64,000 nt of DNA from Streptomyces sp. MMG1121 (GCF_001280015.1 NZ_LGDV01000202.1:65571-129570); one strand, 5' to 3'. Positions 1-7,983 are shown, counted from the first letter of the stretch. Notes: generated by a model not told the origin, from the letters alone. Numbers and translations are program-made.

Positions 1-500
1 GCGGAGCCGGGGTAGCCCGAGAACAGCTCCACGACCGGGAACTTCTTGTTCTTGTAGGCCGGCTCGTTGTACTGCGGCGGCAGCCAGACGTAGACCTCGG
101 CGTTCACGCCCGACACCCGGCCCTTGAGCTGGGTGACCTTGACCCCGCCGGCCGCGTGCATACCGGGACCGTCGGCCTGGGTGAACTTCTGCTGCACCTT
201 GGGCAGCCGCTTGTACGCGATGCCGCCGGTGCCGTCGGCGCCGAGGTTGGCGGCCTGCTGCACATGGTTGCCGGTGCCGAGCAGGTCGGCCCAGTTGTCG
301 TAGAGGTTGTTGGAGTTGTTGACCAACACGAAGATCAGCGTGACGGCGGTGCCCTGGGCGAACAGCAGCATCAGCACCCGCGCCACGACACGCAGGGCCT
401 TGGGCCCGCGCACCCGCGACCACACGGCGAGCGGCAGTATCAGTGCGACCACGGCCAACACGATCGTGGTGTAGAGGAACGGAGTCCCGGTGAGGCTCAT
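1..500 (-). CDS. Membrane-anchored esterase-like protein, N-terminal part (cut by window edge)
   Basis: Read from an ATG at 500 on the minus strand, 166 codons stay open to the left edge. The protein begins MSLTGTPFLYTTIVL and has two hydrophobic segments (about residues 8-27 and 36-60), so it is probably anchored in the membrane with the rest outside. The later part contains YVWLPPQYNEPAY and FPVVELFSGYPGS, which look like the start of the alpha/beta-hydrolase core of the esterase D / antigen 85-like family. The catalytic serine would lie beyond the edge, so the activity is inferred from fold only. It is divergent from the thioesterase-like gene, and the 171 bp between them must hold both promoters. 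Confidence 0.75.
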   Translation of the reverse strand, partial: MSLTGTPFLYTTIVLAVVALILPLAVWSRVRGPKALRVVARVLMLLFAQGTAVTLIFVLVNNSNNLYDNWADLLGTGNHVQQAANLGADGTGGIAYKRLPKVQQKFTQADGPGMHAAGGVKVTQLKGRVSGVNAEVYVWLPPQYNEPAYKNKKFPVVELFSGYPGS

Positions 501-671
501 GTCCCCATAGAGGGGAATCAGTGGCCCGAGGTTGTGGACGTGTCCGGGCACTTACTTAGAAATTGCCGGATCCTCACCCGGACGGGCGATCCGGGCGGGA
601 CCCGAAGGAGAGCCTCCAGGGTCCGGGCGGAAAAGCTACCGCTTAGTAGTTTCCTGTTGTACCGTTCATCC

Positions 672-1532
672 ATGCCAGAAGCAGCTTCCGCACCCGCCGC
701 GCCGGCCCTGACCGGCGACAGCGAGTTCGACCGCGACACCGCGGTCACCCGGCGCGAGCCCGGCGTCTACGACATCGACCTCTCGGCCGGCTGGACCATC
801 ATCAGCGCCGTGAACGGCGGCTATCTGCTGGCCGTGCTGGGCCGGGCCCTCGCGGACACGCTCCCGCACCCGGATCCCTTCACCGTCTCCGCGCACTACC
901 TCACCGCGTCCCACCCCGGCCCCGCGGTCATCCGCACCGAGACGGTCCGCACCGGCCGCACCCTCTCCACCGGCCAGGCCTCCCTCTTCCAGTACGACGA
1001 CGAGGGCAACGAGGTCGAACGCATCCGCGTCCTCGCCTCCTACGGCGACCTCGCCACGCTCCCCGACGACGTCCGTACGACCGCGCAGCCGCCCGCGATC
1101 CCCCCGCTGGAGCACTGCTTCGGCCCCGAGGACGGCCCCGCCCCGGTCGAGGGCAGCTCGGCGATCGCCGACCGGCTGATGCTGAAGCTGGACCCGTCGA
1201 CCCTCGGCTGGGCGCTCGGCGCGCCCTCCGGCAGGGGCGAGATGCGCGCCTGGTTCGGCCTGGCCGACGGCCGTGACGCGGATCCCCTCTCGCTGCTGCT
1301 GGCGGTGGACGCCCTGCCGCCCACGGCCTTCGAGATCGGTCTCAAGGGCTGGGTCCCCACGGTGGAACTCACGGTCCACGTCCGCCACCGCCCGGCCCCC
1401 GGCCCGCTGCGGGTGTCCATCACCACCCGCAATCTGGCCGGCGGCTTCCTGGAGGAGGACGCCGAGGTCTGGGACACCGACGACCGTCTGGTCGCCCAGT
1501 CCCGCCAACTCGCCCGCGTCAGGCTGGGCTGA
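672..1532 (+). CDS. Thioesterase-superfamily (hot-dog) protein
   Basis: The protein has 286 residues and the layout of a double hot-dog acyl-CoA thioesterase (TesB/4HBT_3-like). An N-terminal domain carries a Gly-Gly-Tyr turn (AVNGGYLLAVLGRAL, about residue 55) followed by FTVSAHYLTASHPGPA, typical of substrate-channel strands. A second domain near the C-terminus has PTVELTVHVRHRPAPGPL. This family hydrolyses fatty acyl-CoA or related thioesters in the cytoplasm; the substrate here is unknown. The frame is open far upstream, but coding-like composition begins at this ATG. No strong ribosome binding site is visible, so the start is moderately certain. It is a single gene divergent from the esterase. 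Confidence 0.75.
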   Translation: MPEAASAPAAPALTGDSEFDRDTAVTRREPGVYDIDLSAGWTIISAVNGGYLLAVLGRALADTLPHPDPFTVSAHYLTASHPGPAVIRTETVRTGRTLSTGQASLFQYDDEGNEVERIRVLASYGDLATLPDDVRTTAQPPAIPPLEHCFGPEDGPAPVEGSSAIADRLMLKLDPSTLGWALGAPSGRGEMRAWFGLADGRDADPLSLLLAVDALPPTAFEIGLKGWVPTVELTVHVRHRPAPGPLRVSITTRNLAGGFLEEDAEVWDTDDRLVAQSRQLARVRLG

Positions 1533-1655
1533 CGACGGCGCACGGCCTGATCCGGAATTGACAGCCGACGGACAGCAGGCGCCCAAGTGCCCCCCAGACG
1601 GCGTTGGTTGAGTGCGGCCCTCAGGACTTCCTCATCCTCACCGGAGCTGACTCCC

Positions 1656-2012
1656 ATGAAGCGTGCACGACTCGCCCCCGCCGTCGCCCTGCTGGCACTC
1701 TCCCCGCTGCTCCTCGCCGCGTGCGGCTCCGGCGACTCGTCCTCCTCCGGCAGCGGCAACTCCGGTCGGCAGCAGGCCTGCAAGGCGCCGTCCGGCATGC
1801 CCGCCGGCGGCGCCTCCCGCCGGCCGGGCGGGGCGCCGTCCGGTATGCCGTCGGGGGCGTCCACGGTGAAGCCGACCGGTACGCCCAGCGGGATGCCGTC
1901 GGGCATGCCGAGCGGTGCGCCGGGAGGTCAGGGCGGATCCGGCGGCGGCTGTGGTGGGCCGGGCGGCGGCCAGGAAGCGGGCCGGAACGGGGGCCAGGCC
2001 CAGCAGGGCTGA
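1656..2012 (+). CDS. Small Gly/Pro/Ser-rich lipoprotein with GMPSG repeats
   Basis: This 118-residue protein starts MKRARLAPAVALLALSPLLL and ends its signal peptide at a lipobox (LLAAC, Cys about residue 24), so it should be lipid-anchored on the outer face of the membrane. The mature part is low complexity: repeated GMPSG / GAPSGMP units, then glycines and glutamines. No enzymatic motif is visible and the function is unknown. A GGAG sits nine bases before the ATG. The last codons (Ala-Gln-Gln-Gly-stop) lie inside the 55-bp inverted repeat that is mirrored at 2183-2237, so the true 3' end should be verified. Confidence 0.65.
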   Translation: MKRARLAPAVALLALSPLLLAACGSGDSSSSGSGNSGRQQACKAPSGMPAGGASRRPGGAPSGMPSGASTVKPTGTPSGMPSGMPSGAPGGQGGSGGGCGGPGGGQEAGRNGGQAQQG

Positions 2013-2237
2013 GCGAAGGGCCGGCGGTCCCGCGACGGCGGGGGGGGGGGCGGCCCCCGGGGGCGGCCCCCCCCCCCCCCCCCCCCCGCGGGCGGGGCCC
2101 GCCCGGCCGAGGGCCCGCGCCACCGGCTTCTGCAAACTCCTCCCCCGGGCCGGCGGGGGGGGGGGGGGGCCCCGCGGGGGGGGCCCCCCCCCCCGCCGTC
2201 GCGGGACCGCCGGCCCTTCGCTCAGCCCTGCTGGGCC
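1997..2237. repeat. 55-bp perfect inverted repeat flanking G/C homopolymers; probable assembly chimera
   Basis: Bases 1997-2051 are the exact reverse complement of 2183-2237, including matching runs of 11 G and 11 C. The 131 bp between the arms is a jumble of G and C homopolymers (a run of about 19 C near 2068-2087, a run of 15 G near 2155-2169) quite unlike the rest of the window. The left arm holds the last four codons and stop of the lipoprotein; the right arm supplies the same four residues and stop to the convergent TetR gene. A natural bidirectional terminator would not copy a coding end so exactly. I infer a misassembly or a foldback artefact at a hard-to-sequence site; a genuine hairpin is the alternative. 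Confidence 0.8.
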
Positions 2238-2710
2238 ATCAGCAGGTCGTCGTCGTTCCAGCCGGCGGCCTGCGGGTCCTTGGCCAGCTCGGCCTTCACC
2301 TCCTCGGCGAACCGGACCAGTTGGGCCCGGATGGCCTCCCGCACCGGCTGCACCCCGCCGTGCCGCTCGCGCGCGATGAAGCGGACGTGGGCGGGGAAGG
2401 CGTCCACGTGATCGGCGATCAACCCGATGGCGCGCGTGATGCGTTCCTCGCTGCCGCCCGCCGTCGACACCGTCGTCCGCACCATCGGGTGCAGGCTGCC
2501 CAGCGCCTCGTCGACCAGTGCCACGCCGAGGTCGGCGGTCGAGCGGAAGTGCCGGTAGAAGGCGGTCGGGGCGACGCCGACGGCCCGGGTGACCTCGCGC
2601 AGACCCAGGCTGCTCAGGCTCTGCTCCTCCAACAGCGCGAGCGCGGCGTCGAGGAACGCCTGCCGGGTCTTCTGCTTCTGCGCCTGCCGGATGCCGAGGG
2701 TGTGACTCAT
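2222..2710 (-). CDS. TetR/AcrR-family regulator, C-terminus probably replaced by the inverted repeat
   Basis: This 162-residue protein has an N-terminal TetR helix-turn-helix: TRQAFLDAALALLEEQ, then LREVTRAVGVAPTAFYRHF (about residues 15-55). The ligand-binding domain is recognisable up to AGWNDDDLLM, after which it ends abruptly with Ala-Gln-Gly-type residues encoded by the right arm of the inverted repeat. Family members of this type are normally about 200 residues, so some 35-40 residues appear to be missing. It faces two small membrane proteins across a region with three ACAACTGTT repeats, which are good candidates for its operator. It probably represses itself and that pair. Confidence 0.7.
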   Translation of the reverse strand: MSHTLGIRQAQKQKTRQAFLDAALALLEEQSLSSLGLREVTRAVGVAPTAFYRHFRSTADLGVALVDEALGSLHPMVRTTVSTAGGSEERITRAIGLIADHVDAFPAHVRFIARERHGGVQPVREAIRAQLVRFAEEVKAELAKDPQAAGWNDDDLLMAQQG

Positions 2711-2721
2711 GTCATCCAGTT

Positions 2722-2802
2722 AACAACTGTTCTCTGGAATTGAAAAGCCGTGGGGCGCGCTAGACTCTAAGTCAGTGAACAACTGTTACTACAACTGTTC
2801 AC
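2722..2802. promoter_or_regulatory. Candidate TetR operators: three ACAACTGTT repeats
   Basis: The divergent region holds AACAACTGTT at 2722-2731 and 2778-2787 and ACAACTGTT at 2791-2799. Each unit is nearly palindromic (AACA, two bases, TGTT). The last two sit inside a longer inverted repeat with arms GTGAACA and TGTTCAC (2775-2802). A TTGAAA (2740) and a TAGACT (2761) could be promoter elements between the sites. The placement between a TetR gene and its divergent neighbours supports autoregulation; this is inferred. Confidence 0.55.
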
Positions 2803-2869
2803 CCAAACTTCACACCGGCCCGATACGAGTCATCTCGTACGTGGCATCTCGGAGGGGGGATCTGATCCC

Positions 2870-3064
2870 ATGCTGTTCCTCGTCGCCGCACTCATGCTGC
2901 TCGGAGTCGTGCTGGGCACCGTCGCCCACGCGCCGCTGACCGTCACCGGCCTCATCGCCGCCGTCATCGTCGTCTGGCTCGGCGTCTTCGCGGCCCGCGA
3001 GTACCTCGGTCGCCGGCGCCGTACGCCGGCCGACCGTCCGTCCGTCACGACTTCCAGGAGCTGA
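2870..3064 (+). CDS. Small membrane protein (64 aa)
   Basis: The protein starts MLFLVAALMLLGVVLGTVAH and consists of two hydrophobic helices (about residues 2-20 and 26-44) followed by a short basic tail with RRRR. No known domain is recognised. A GGAGGGGGG tract lies about ten bases upstream of the ATG. It is the first gene of a pair with the DUF4190 protein (5 bp gap) and faces the truncated TetR gene, so it is probably under control of that regulator. Its role is unknown. Confidence 0.65.
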   Translation: MLFLVAALMLLGVVLGTVAHAPLTVTGLIAAVIVVWLGVFAAREYLGRRRRTPADRPSVTTSRS

Positions 3065-3069
3065 GCACC

Positions 3070-3348
3070 ATGCATCTCACCGCACCGGTCACGGGCGGCA
3101 CCGACACCCGGACGCGCACCCGGGACGCCGACGGCATGGCCGTGGCGTCCTTCATCCTCGGCCTGCTCGGCCTGCTCGTCCTCAATATCTGCCTCGGCCC
3201 GATCGCCATCGTCCTGGCCGCGGTCGCCCTCGGGCGAGGCACCGCACGCCGGGGCCGGGCCTGGCTGGGACTGGCCCTGGGTGTGGCGGATCTGGCGGTC
3301 CTGGTCATCGCGATGCAGGTGTCGAACACGATCTCCTGGAGCCTGTGA
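3070..3348 (+). CDS. DUF4190-domain membrane protein
   Basis: The protein has 92 residues with the DUF4190 signature: a short polar N-terminus, then GMAVASFILGLLGLLVLNICLG (segment one, about residues 22-43), a VLAAVALGRG turn, and a second hydrophobic segment GLALGVADLAVLVIA. DUF4190 proteins are small two- or three-helix membrane proteins of unknown function, common in actinobacteria. The gene follows the 64-aa membrane protein closely (AGGAG about eight bases before ATG) and should be cotranscribed with it. Confidence 0.75.
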   Translation: MHLTAPVTGGTDTRTRTRDADGMAVASFILGLLGLLVLNICLGPIAIVLAAVALGRGTARRGRAWLGLALGVADLAVLVIAMQVSNTISWSL

Positions 3349-3504
3349 GGCAGGACGACCGCCACAGCCGTCACTGCCGTCGGCAGTGGTCGCGCCGGGC
3401 GGGGGAGGTTCTCGGGTGTCAGGCCGCCGAGCTCCGGCGTAAGTCGGCCAAGGCGCATCCGGGGCCGAGGCCGGCCGCGAGGGGCCCGTAGAATCGGCGT
3501 CACC

Positions 3505-4674
3505 ATGGCTTACCTCGACCACGCCGCGACAACCCCCATGCTCCCGGAGGCGGCAGAGGCATTCACTGCCCAGCTGAGCATCACGGGCAACGCCTCCTCC
3601 CTCCACGCAGCCGGCCGCCGGGCCCGCCGCACCGTCGAGGAGTCCCGCGAAACCCTCGCGGAAGCGCTGGGCGCCCGCCCCAGCGAGGTCGTCCTCACCT
3701 CGGGCGGCACCGAGGCCGACAACCTCGCCGTCAAGGGCCTGTACTGGTCCCGCCGCGCCGCCGACCCGGCCCGTACCCGGGTGCTGGCCAGCCCCGTCGA
3801 GCACCACGCCGTTCTCGACGCCGTCCACTGGCTCGGCGAGCACGAGGGCGCGACGGTCGAGTACCTCCCCGTCGACTCCTACGGCCGCGTCCACCCCGAC
3901 GCCCTGCGCGAGGCCGTCGCCCGCGACCCCGACGACGTCGCCCTGGTCACCGTGATGTGGGCCAACAACGAGATCGGCACGATCCAGCCGGTCCGTGAAC
4001 TCGCCGACATCACCGCGGAGTTCGGGATCCCGCTGCACGCCGACGCGGTCCAGGCCTTCGGCCAGCTCCCGGTCGACTTCGCCGCCTCCGGCCTCGCCGC
4101 GATGACCGTCTCCGGCCACAAGATCGGCGGCCCGTACGGCATCGGCGCCCTGCTGCTCGGCCGTGAGTACGCCCCCGTCCCCGTCCTGCACGGCGGCGGC
4201 CAGGAGCGGCACGTCCGCTCCGGCACCCTCGACGTCCCCGCGATCGCCTCCTTCGCCGTCGCCGGCCGGCTCGCCGCCGAGGGGCGCGAGCGGTTCGCGC
4301 GTGAGATCGGCGCACTGCGGGACCAGTTGGCCGACGCCGTCCGCGCCGCCGTACCGGACGCGATCCTCGGTGGTGACCCGGCGCCCGGCGGGCGTCTGCC
4401 GGCCAACGCCCACTTCACCTTCCCCGGCTGCGAGGGCGACTCGCTGCTGCTCCTGCTGGACGCCCAGGGCATCGAGTGCTCCACCGGCTCCGCCTGTACC
4501 GCGGGTGTCGCCCAGCCCAGCCATGTGCTGCTCGCCACCGGCATCGACCCGGAGCTGGCCCGCGGCACCCTGCGCTTCTCGCTCGGCCACACCTCCACCC
4601 AGGCGGACGTGGAGGCCGTCGCGAAGGCGATCGGTCCGGTGGTGGAGCGCGCCCGGGCGGCGGGGCTCAGCTGA
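3505..4674 (+). CDS. Cysteine desulfurase (NifS/IscS family)
   Basis: This 389-residue PLP enzyme converts cysteine to alanine and delivers persulfide sulfur for Fe-S clusters, tRNA thiolation and thiamine thiazole synthesis. Visible hallmarks are the cofactor-binding SGGTEADN (about residues 71-78), [10 protein letters not shown], the Schiff-base lysine in [10 protein letters not shown] (about 204-213) and the catalytic cysteine in [11 protein letters not shown] (near residue 325) on the long loop typical of IscS/NifS-type enzymes. A TAGAAT at 3489-3494 is a likely -10 box only ten bases before the ATG, suggesting a very short or absent leader. mnmA, which needs persulfide from such an enzyme, follows 341 bp downstream. 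A TPP riboswitch lies in that gap on the opposite strand. Confidence 0.93.
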   Translation: MAYLDHAATTPMLPEAAEAFTAQLSITGNASSLHAAGRRARRTVEESRETLAEALGARPSEVVLTSGGTEADNLAVKGLYWSRRAADPARTRVLASPVEHHAVLDAVHWLGEHEGATVEYLPVDSYGRVHPDALREAVARDPDDVALVTVMWANNEIGTIQPVRELADITAEFGIPLHADAVQAFGQLPVDFAASGLAAMTVSGHKIGGPYGIGALLLGREYAPVPVLHGGGQERHVRSGTLDVPAIASFAVAGRLAAEGRERFAREIGALRDQLADAVRAAVPDAILGGDPAPGGRLPANAHFTFPGCEGDSLLLLLDAQGIECSTGSACTAGVAQPSHVLLATGIDPELARGTLRFSLGHTSTQADVEAVAKAIGPVVERARAAGLS

Positions 4675-4721
4675 GCGGCGGCGAGGCGGCACGGGCCGGG
4701 ACGTGAAGCGACCTACGAGGC

Positions 4722-4832
4722 GGGTTCCCTTCGCCGGCATGGTCCGGATCAGGTAGCTGGGGGTCGCCTTCCGGTCCAGTCCTTGCGACCTTCCGGCCTC
4801 TCAGCCCGAGCGTCGACGTCGGCACCAGCGGA
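4722..4832 (-). promoter_or_regulatory. TPP riboswitch (THI element), antisense-oriented and without a downstream sense gene
   Basis: On the minus strand the core elements of the thiamine-pyrophosphate riboswitch appear in order: GGTGCC (4826-4821), GGGCTGAGAGG (4807-4797) and, after a variable stem, ACCTGATCCGG, ACCATGCCGGCG and AAGGGA (4753-4725). These are the conserved pyrimidine- and pyrophosphate-sensing segments of the family. Transcription through it would run toward lower coordinates, into the 3' end of the cysteine desulfurase on its antisense strand; the next minus-strand gene is 2 kb away. A TACGAG (4841-4836) and CTCGTA (4719-4714) pair could extend the closing stem. The element is clear from motif match; what it controls is not. 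It fills most of the 341-bp gene-free stretch. Confidence 0.85.
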
Positions 4833-5015
4833 GATCTCGTACCTCTCGGTGAAGGGAGATCCTGTATCTCGCGCTGCAGTCGGCTACTCCGCTTGGACTC
4901 CCTCACTCGTCTCGCAGGTCTTCCATTAGCATAAATCCCCCCTTATCGGACAGGAAGGGGGTGGGCCTTGATTTTTTTCGGAGCCGGTTCCCAGGGCCCG
5001 TACCCTGGAAGGGCT

Positions 5016-6140
5016 ATGACTGAGACCCCGCAGCGCCCCCTCCGCGTCCTCGCCGCCATGTCCGGTGGAGTCGACTCCGCCGTAGCCGCCGCGCGCGCCG
5101 CGGAAGCCGGCCACGACGTCACCGGCGTCCACCTCGCGCTCTCCGCGAACCCGCAGTCCTTCCGCACCGGCGCGCGGGGCTGTTGCACCATCGAGGACTC
5201 CCGCGACGCCCGCCGCGCGGCCGACGTCATCGGCATCCCCTTCTACGTCTGGGACCTCGCCGACCGCTTCCGCGAGGACGTGGTCGAGGACTTCGTCGCC
5301 GAGTACGAGGCCGGCCGCACCCCCAACCCCTGCCTGCGCTGCAACGAGAAGATCAAGTTCGCCGCGCTGCTCGACAAGGCGCTCGCCCTCGGCTTCGACG
5401 CCGTCTGCACCGGGCACTACGCGCAGGTGATCGTGGGCGAGGACGGCACCCGCGAGCTGCACCGCGCCTCCGACATGGCCAAGGACCAGTCGTACGTCCT
5501 CGGGGTGCTGGACGACCAGCAGCTCGCCCACGCCCTGTTCCCGCTCGGCGACACGGTCACCACCAAGCAGGAGATCCGCGCCGAGGCCGAGCGCCGGGGC
5601 CTGGCCGTCGCCAAGAAGCCCGACTCGCACGACATCTGCTTCATCGCCGACGGCGACACCCAGGGCTTCCTGGCCCAGCGGCTCGGCAAGGCGGAGGGCG
5701 ACATCGTCGACGAGTCCGGCACCAGGCTGGGCACGCACGAGGGCGCGTACGGCTTCACCATCGGCCAGCGCAAGGGCCTCAGGATCGGCACCCCGGCTCC
5801 CGACGGCAAGCCGCGCTACGTCCTCGACATCTCCCCGGTGACCAACACCGTCACCGTCGGACCCGCCGCCGCCCTGGACGTGACCGCCCTGACCGCGATC
5901 AAGCCCCGCTGGTGCGGCACCGCCCCCGCCGGCCCCGGAACCTACACCGCCCAGCTGCGCGCCCACGGCGGCGAGACCGAGGTCACCGCGGAACCGGTCG
6001 ACGGCGGACTGCGCGTCACCTTCACCGAGCCGGTCCGCGGCGTCGCCCCCGGGCAGGCGATCGTCCTGTACGACGGCACGCGCGTGGTGGGCTCGGCGAC
6101 GATCGCGACGACCACGCGCGCGAAGACCGCGACGGTGTAG
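5016..6140 (+). CDS. mnmA: tRNA-specific 2-thiouridylase MnmA
   Basis: This 374-residue cytoplasmic enzyme puts sulfur on U34 of Lys, Glu and Gln tRNAs. The N-terminal PP-loop [14 protein letters not shown] (about residues 17-30) binds ATP. The nucleophile cysteine is in [12 protein letters not shown] (about 105) and the second, persulfide-carrying cysteine in [12 protein letters not shown] (about 207). The C-terminal beta-barrels ([14 protein letters not shown] onward) match the family. The ATG at 5016 puts the MSGGVDS loop at the expected depth; a longer in-frame start at 4968 has no homology-like sequence. TACCCT lies ten bases upstream of the ATG and could be a -10 box. The nearby cysteine desulfurase is the likely sulfur donor. 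Confidence 0.95.
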   Translation: MTETPQRPLRVLAAMSGGVDSAVAAARAAEAGHDVTGVHLALSANPQSFRTGARGCCTIEDSRDARRAADVIGIPFYVWDLADRFREDVVEDFVAEYEAGRTPNPCLRCNEKIKFAALLDKALALGFDAVCTGHYAQVIVGEDGTRELHRASDMAKDQSYVLGVLDDQQLAHALFPLGDTVTTKQEIRAEAERRGLAVAKKPDSHDICFIADGDTQGFLAQRLGKAEGDIVDESGTRLGTHEGAYGFTIGQRKGLRIGTPAPDGKPRYVLDISPVTNTVTVGPAAALDVTALTAIKPRWCGTAPAGPGTYTAQLRAHGGETEVTAEPVDGGLRVTFTEPVRGVAPGQAIVLYDGTRVVGSATIATTTRAKTATV

Positions 6141-6170
6141 CGCTCCAGGACCATCGCCGGGACCGCGGGC

Positions 6171-6953
6171 CTACGCCGTGAAGTAGTCCGCCAGCACCGG
6201 CCCCAGCACCTCCGGCTCCACCACGTGCGTCTGCCCTTGCAGGACCCGGTACGTGCCCTGGGGCACGGTGTCCGCGACCGCGCGGGACGCCTCGCGCATC
6301 CACTGGGGGCTCGCCCCGCCCGCGACCGACAGAACCGGCACGGAGACCGCCGCGAGCCGGTCCCGGGGGAGCAGGCCGTCGCCCATGACCGTGTCGTCGT
6401 AGGCCAGGCTGGGCGCGACGGCCTCCATGCCGGCCCACATCGGCGACCGGCGGGCGCCCTGGATCATCTCCTCGGCGAGGCCGGTCAGCCGCAGGAACAG
6501 CTCCACCGCCTCCCCGCGCCGGCCGGCCGCGAGCGCCTCGGTCAGGGCCTCCTTGTACGCGGCCTCCCGCTCGGCGCCGCCCGCCAGTCCGTCGGCGTAC
6601 GGCACCTCGTACACGGCCACCCGCCGCAGCGGCAGCCCGCTCGCCGCCGCCCGGAGCACCAGCGCACCGCCCGAGGAGACGCCGAACAGCGAGGCGTCGC
6701 CGCCCACCGCGTCGACCAGCGCGGCCAGGTCCTCGACCTCGCGCGCGACCTCGTACGGCGCCGTGTCGCCGCTCGCGCCACGGCCCCGGCGGTCGTACAC
6801 GACGGCCGTGCAGCGGTCCGCGAGCCGCTCGGCCAGGGGCGCCACGGTGCCGCCGGTGGACATCGCGCCGCACACCAGGATCACCGCGGGCCCCCGGCCG
6901 CTCACTTCGTACGCGAGGGCGGTGCCGTCGCGCGAAGTCGTCATCTTGTCCAT
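6171..6953 (-). CDS. Alpha/beta-fold hydrolase
   Basis: This 260-residue protein is a typical single-domain alpha/beta hydrolase: an oxyanion-hole region VILVCGAMSTGGT (about residues 29-41), YDRRGRGASGD (about 53-63), the nucleophile elbow GVSSGGALVL (Ser about 93), and a C-terminal QTHVVEPEVL containing the catalytic histidine. The acid residue is probably in the VPVLSVAGGASP strand region. Substrate is unknown; esterase, lactonase and epoxide hydrolase relatives share this shape. A second ATG three codons in (MTTSRDG) is an equally plausible start. It is convergent with mnmA, with only 30 bp between them. Confidence 0.8.
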   Translation of the reverse strand: MDKMTTSRDGTALAYEVSGRGPAVILVCGAMSTGGTVAPLAERLADRCTAVVYDRRGRGASGDTAPYEVAREVEDLAALVDAVGGDASLFGVSSGGALVLRAAASGLPLRRVAVYEVPYADGLAGGAEREAAYKEALTEALAAGRRGEAVELFLRLTGLAEEMIQGARRSPMWAGMEAVAPSLAYDDTVMGDGLLPRDRLAAVSVPVLSVAGGASPQWMREASRAVADTVPQGTYRVLQGQTHVVEPEVLGPVLADYFTA

Positions 6954-7016
6954 GCCGGTGCAGACTGCCCTACCGGCCCGGACTCATCGCCCGCGACACG
7001 TCGTGCCGCAATGAGG

Positions 7017-7376
7017 TCATGACACTTCGGCCTCTTCGGCCTCTGCGGCATCTTCGCTCTCTTCGACCTCGTAGAAGCAGTAGTGGTCCTTGATCCGGGC
7101 CACGTCCGGCTTCGGGTCCGGGTAACCCCAGACCAGGTCCGGCGCGTCCGGCAGGGACCAGTAGGACGCCGTGCCCTTGAAGGGGCAGACGGTGTGCGTG
7201 TCGGAGGGGGTCAGCAGGTCGAGGCGTACGTCCTCGGCGGGGATGTAGTACCGCGCGGGACAGCCCGTCTCGCGCAGCACCAGGGGTCGTCCGGTCTCCG
7301 CGAGCACCAGGTCCCCGTGCACCACGCGCACGTGCCGCTCGCCCTGTTCGATGGTGATGGTGTGTCCTTCGGTCAT
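7017..7376 (-). CDS. DUF427-domain protein
   Basis: The protein has 119 residues starting MTEGHTITIEQGERHVRVVH. It carries the DUF427 pattern: VLAETGRPLVLRETG, ARYYIPAEDV, then HTVCPFKGTASYWSL (about residues 61-75) and a C-terminal KPDVARIKDHYCFYE strand followed by an acidic tail. Members form a compact beta-rich fold; no enzymatic role is established. The ATG at 7376 was chosen because upstream sequence in the same frame is the antisense of the divergent LOG gene. It is probably transcribed divergently from LOG with 51 bp between starts. Confidence 0.8.
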   Translation of the reverse strand: MTEGHTITIEQGERHVRVVHGDLVLAETGRPLVLRETGCPARYYIPAEDVRLDLLTPSDTHTVCPFKGTASYWSLPDAPDLVWGYPDPKPDVARIKDHYCFYEVEESEDAAEAEEAEVS

Positions 7377-7427
7377 GTCTGGACAGCACTGCCGGGCGCA
7401 CGGTTCTTCCCGCGTACGGTAGGGGCC

Positions 7428-7967
7428 ATGAACATCTGCGTCTTCCTCTCCGCCGCCGACCTCGACGAGCGTTACACGCGCCCCGCGCGCGAGTTCGCGG
7501 AACTGCTCGGCAAGGCCGGTCACACGCTGGTCTGGGGCGGCTCCGACGCCGGACTGATGAAGGTCGTCGCCGACGGGGTGCAGGAGGCGGGCGGCAGGCT
7601 GCTGGGCGTCTCCGTGGAGTTCCTCGCCAACAAGGCGCGACCCGGCGCCGACGAGATGGTGATCGCCGCCGACCTCGCCGAACGCAAGAAGCTGCTGCTG
7701 GACAAGGCCGACGCCGTGGTCATCATGGTGGGCGGCACCGGCACGCTGGACGAGGCCACCGAGATCCTGGAGCTGAAGAAGCACGGCCGCACCGACAAGC
7801 CGGTCGTCCTGCTGAACACCGCGGGCTTCTACGACGGTCTGGAGCAGCAGTTCCGGCGCATGGAGGAGGAGGGCTTCCTGCCGCGTCCGCTGTCCGAGCT
7901 GATGTTCTTCGCCAAGGAGCCGGTGGGCGCGCTGGCCCACCTCGAGGAGACCCTGTCCGGCCGCTGA
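7428..7967 (+). CDS. LOG-family protein (nucleotide 5'-monophosphate phosphoribohydrolase-like)
   Basis: This 179-residue protein belongs to the LOG / lysine-decarboxylase-like family. It has a Rossmann-type start (MNICVFLSAAD), WGGSDAGLMKVVADG (about residues 40-54) and the signature GGTGTLDEATEI (about 104-115), equivalent to the PGGxGTxxE motif that binds the nucleotide phosphate and holds the catalytic glutamate. Known members release ribose 5-phosphate from nucleoside monophosphates such as cytokinin precursors or AMP. TACGGT lies close to the ATG and could be a -10 box. It is followed by an SDR gene 16 bp downstream. Confidence 0.85.
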   Translation: MNICVFLSAADLDERYTRPAREFAELLGKAGHTLVWGGSDAGLMKVVADGVQEAGGRLLGVSVEFLANKARPGADEMVIAADLAERKKLLLDKADAVVIMVGGTGTLDEATEILELKKHGRTDKPVVLLNTAGFYDGLEQQFRRMEEEGFLPRPLSELMFFAKEPVGALAHLEETLSGR

Positions 7968-7983
7968 TGCGAGCATGGCGGGC

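Noticed and set aside
1786..1926. GMPSG-type repeats in the lipoprotein as a possible CRISPR-like or tandem DNA array
   Set aside because: The periodicity is in the protein; DNA units vary and there are no spacers of constant length.
1915..2379. Plus-strand ORF through the G/C homopolymer region
   Set aside because: It owes its length to homopolymers in the suspected chimera and has no protein-like composition.
4667..4906. 79-codon minus-strand ORF running through the TPP riboswitch
   Set aside because: Its sequence is simply the translation of the conserved riboswitch RNA segments; no protein-like features.
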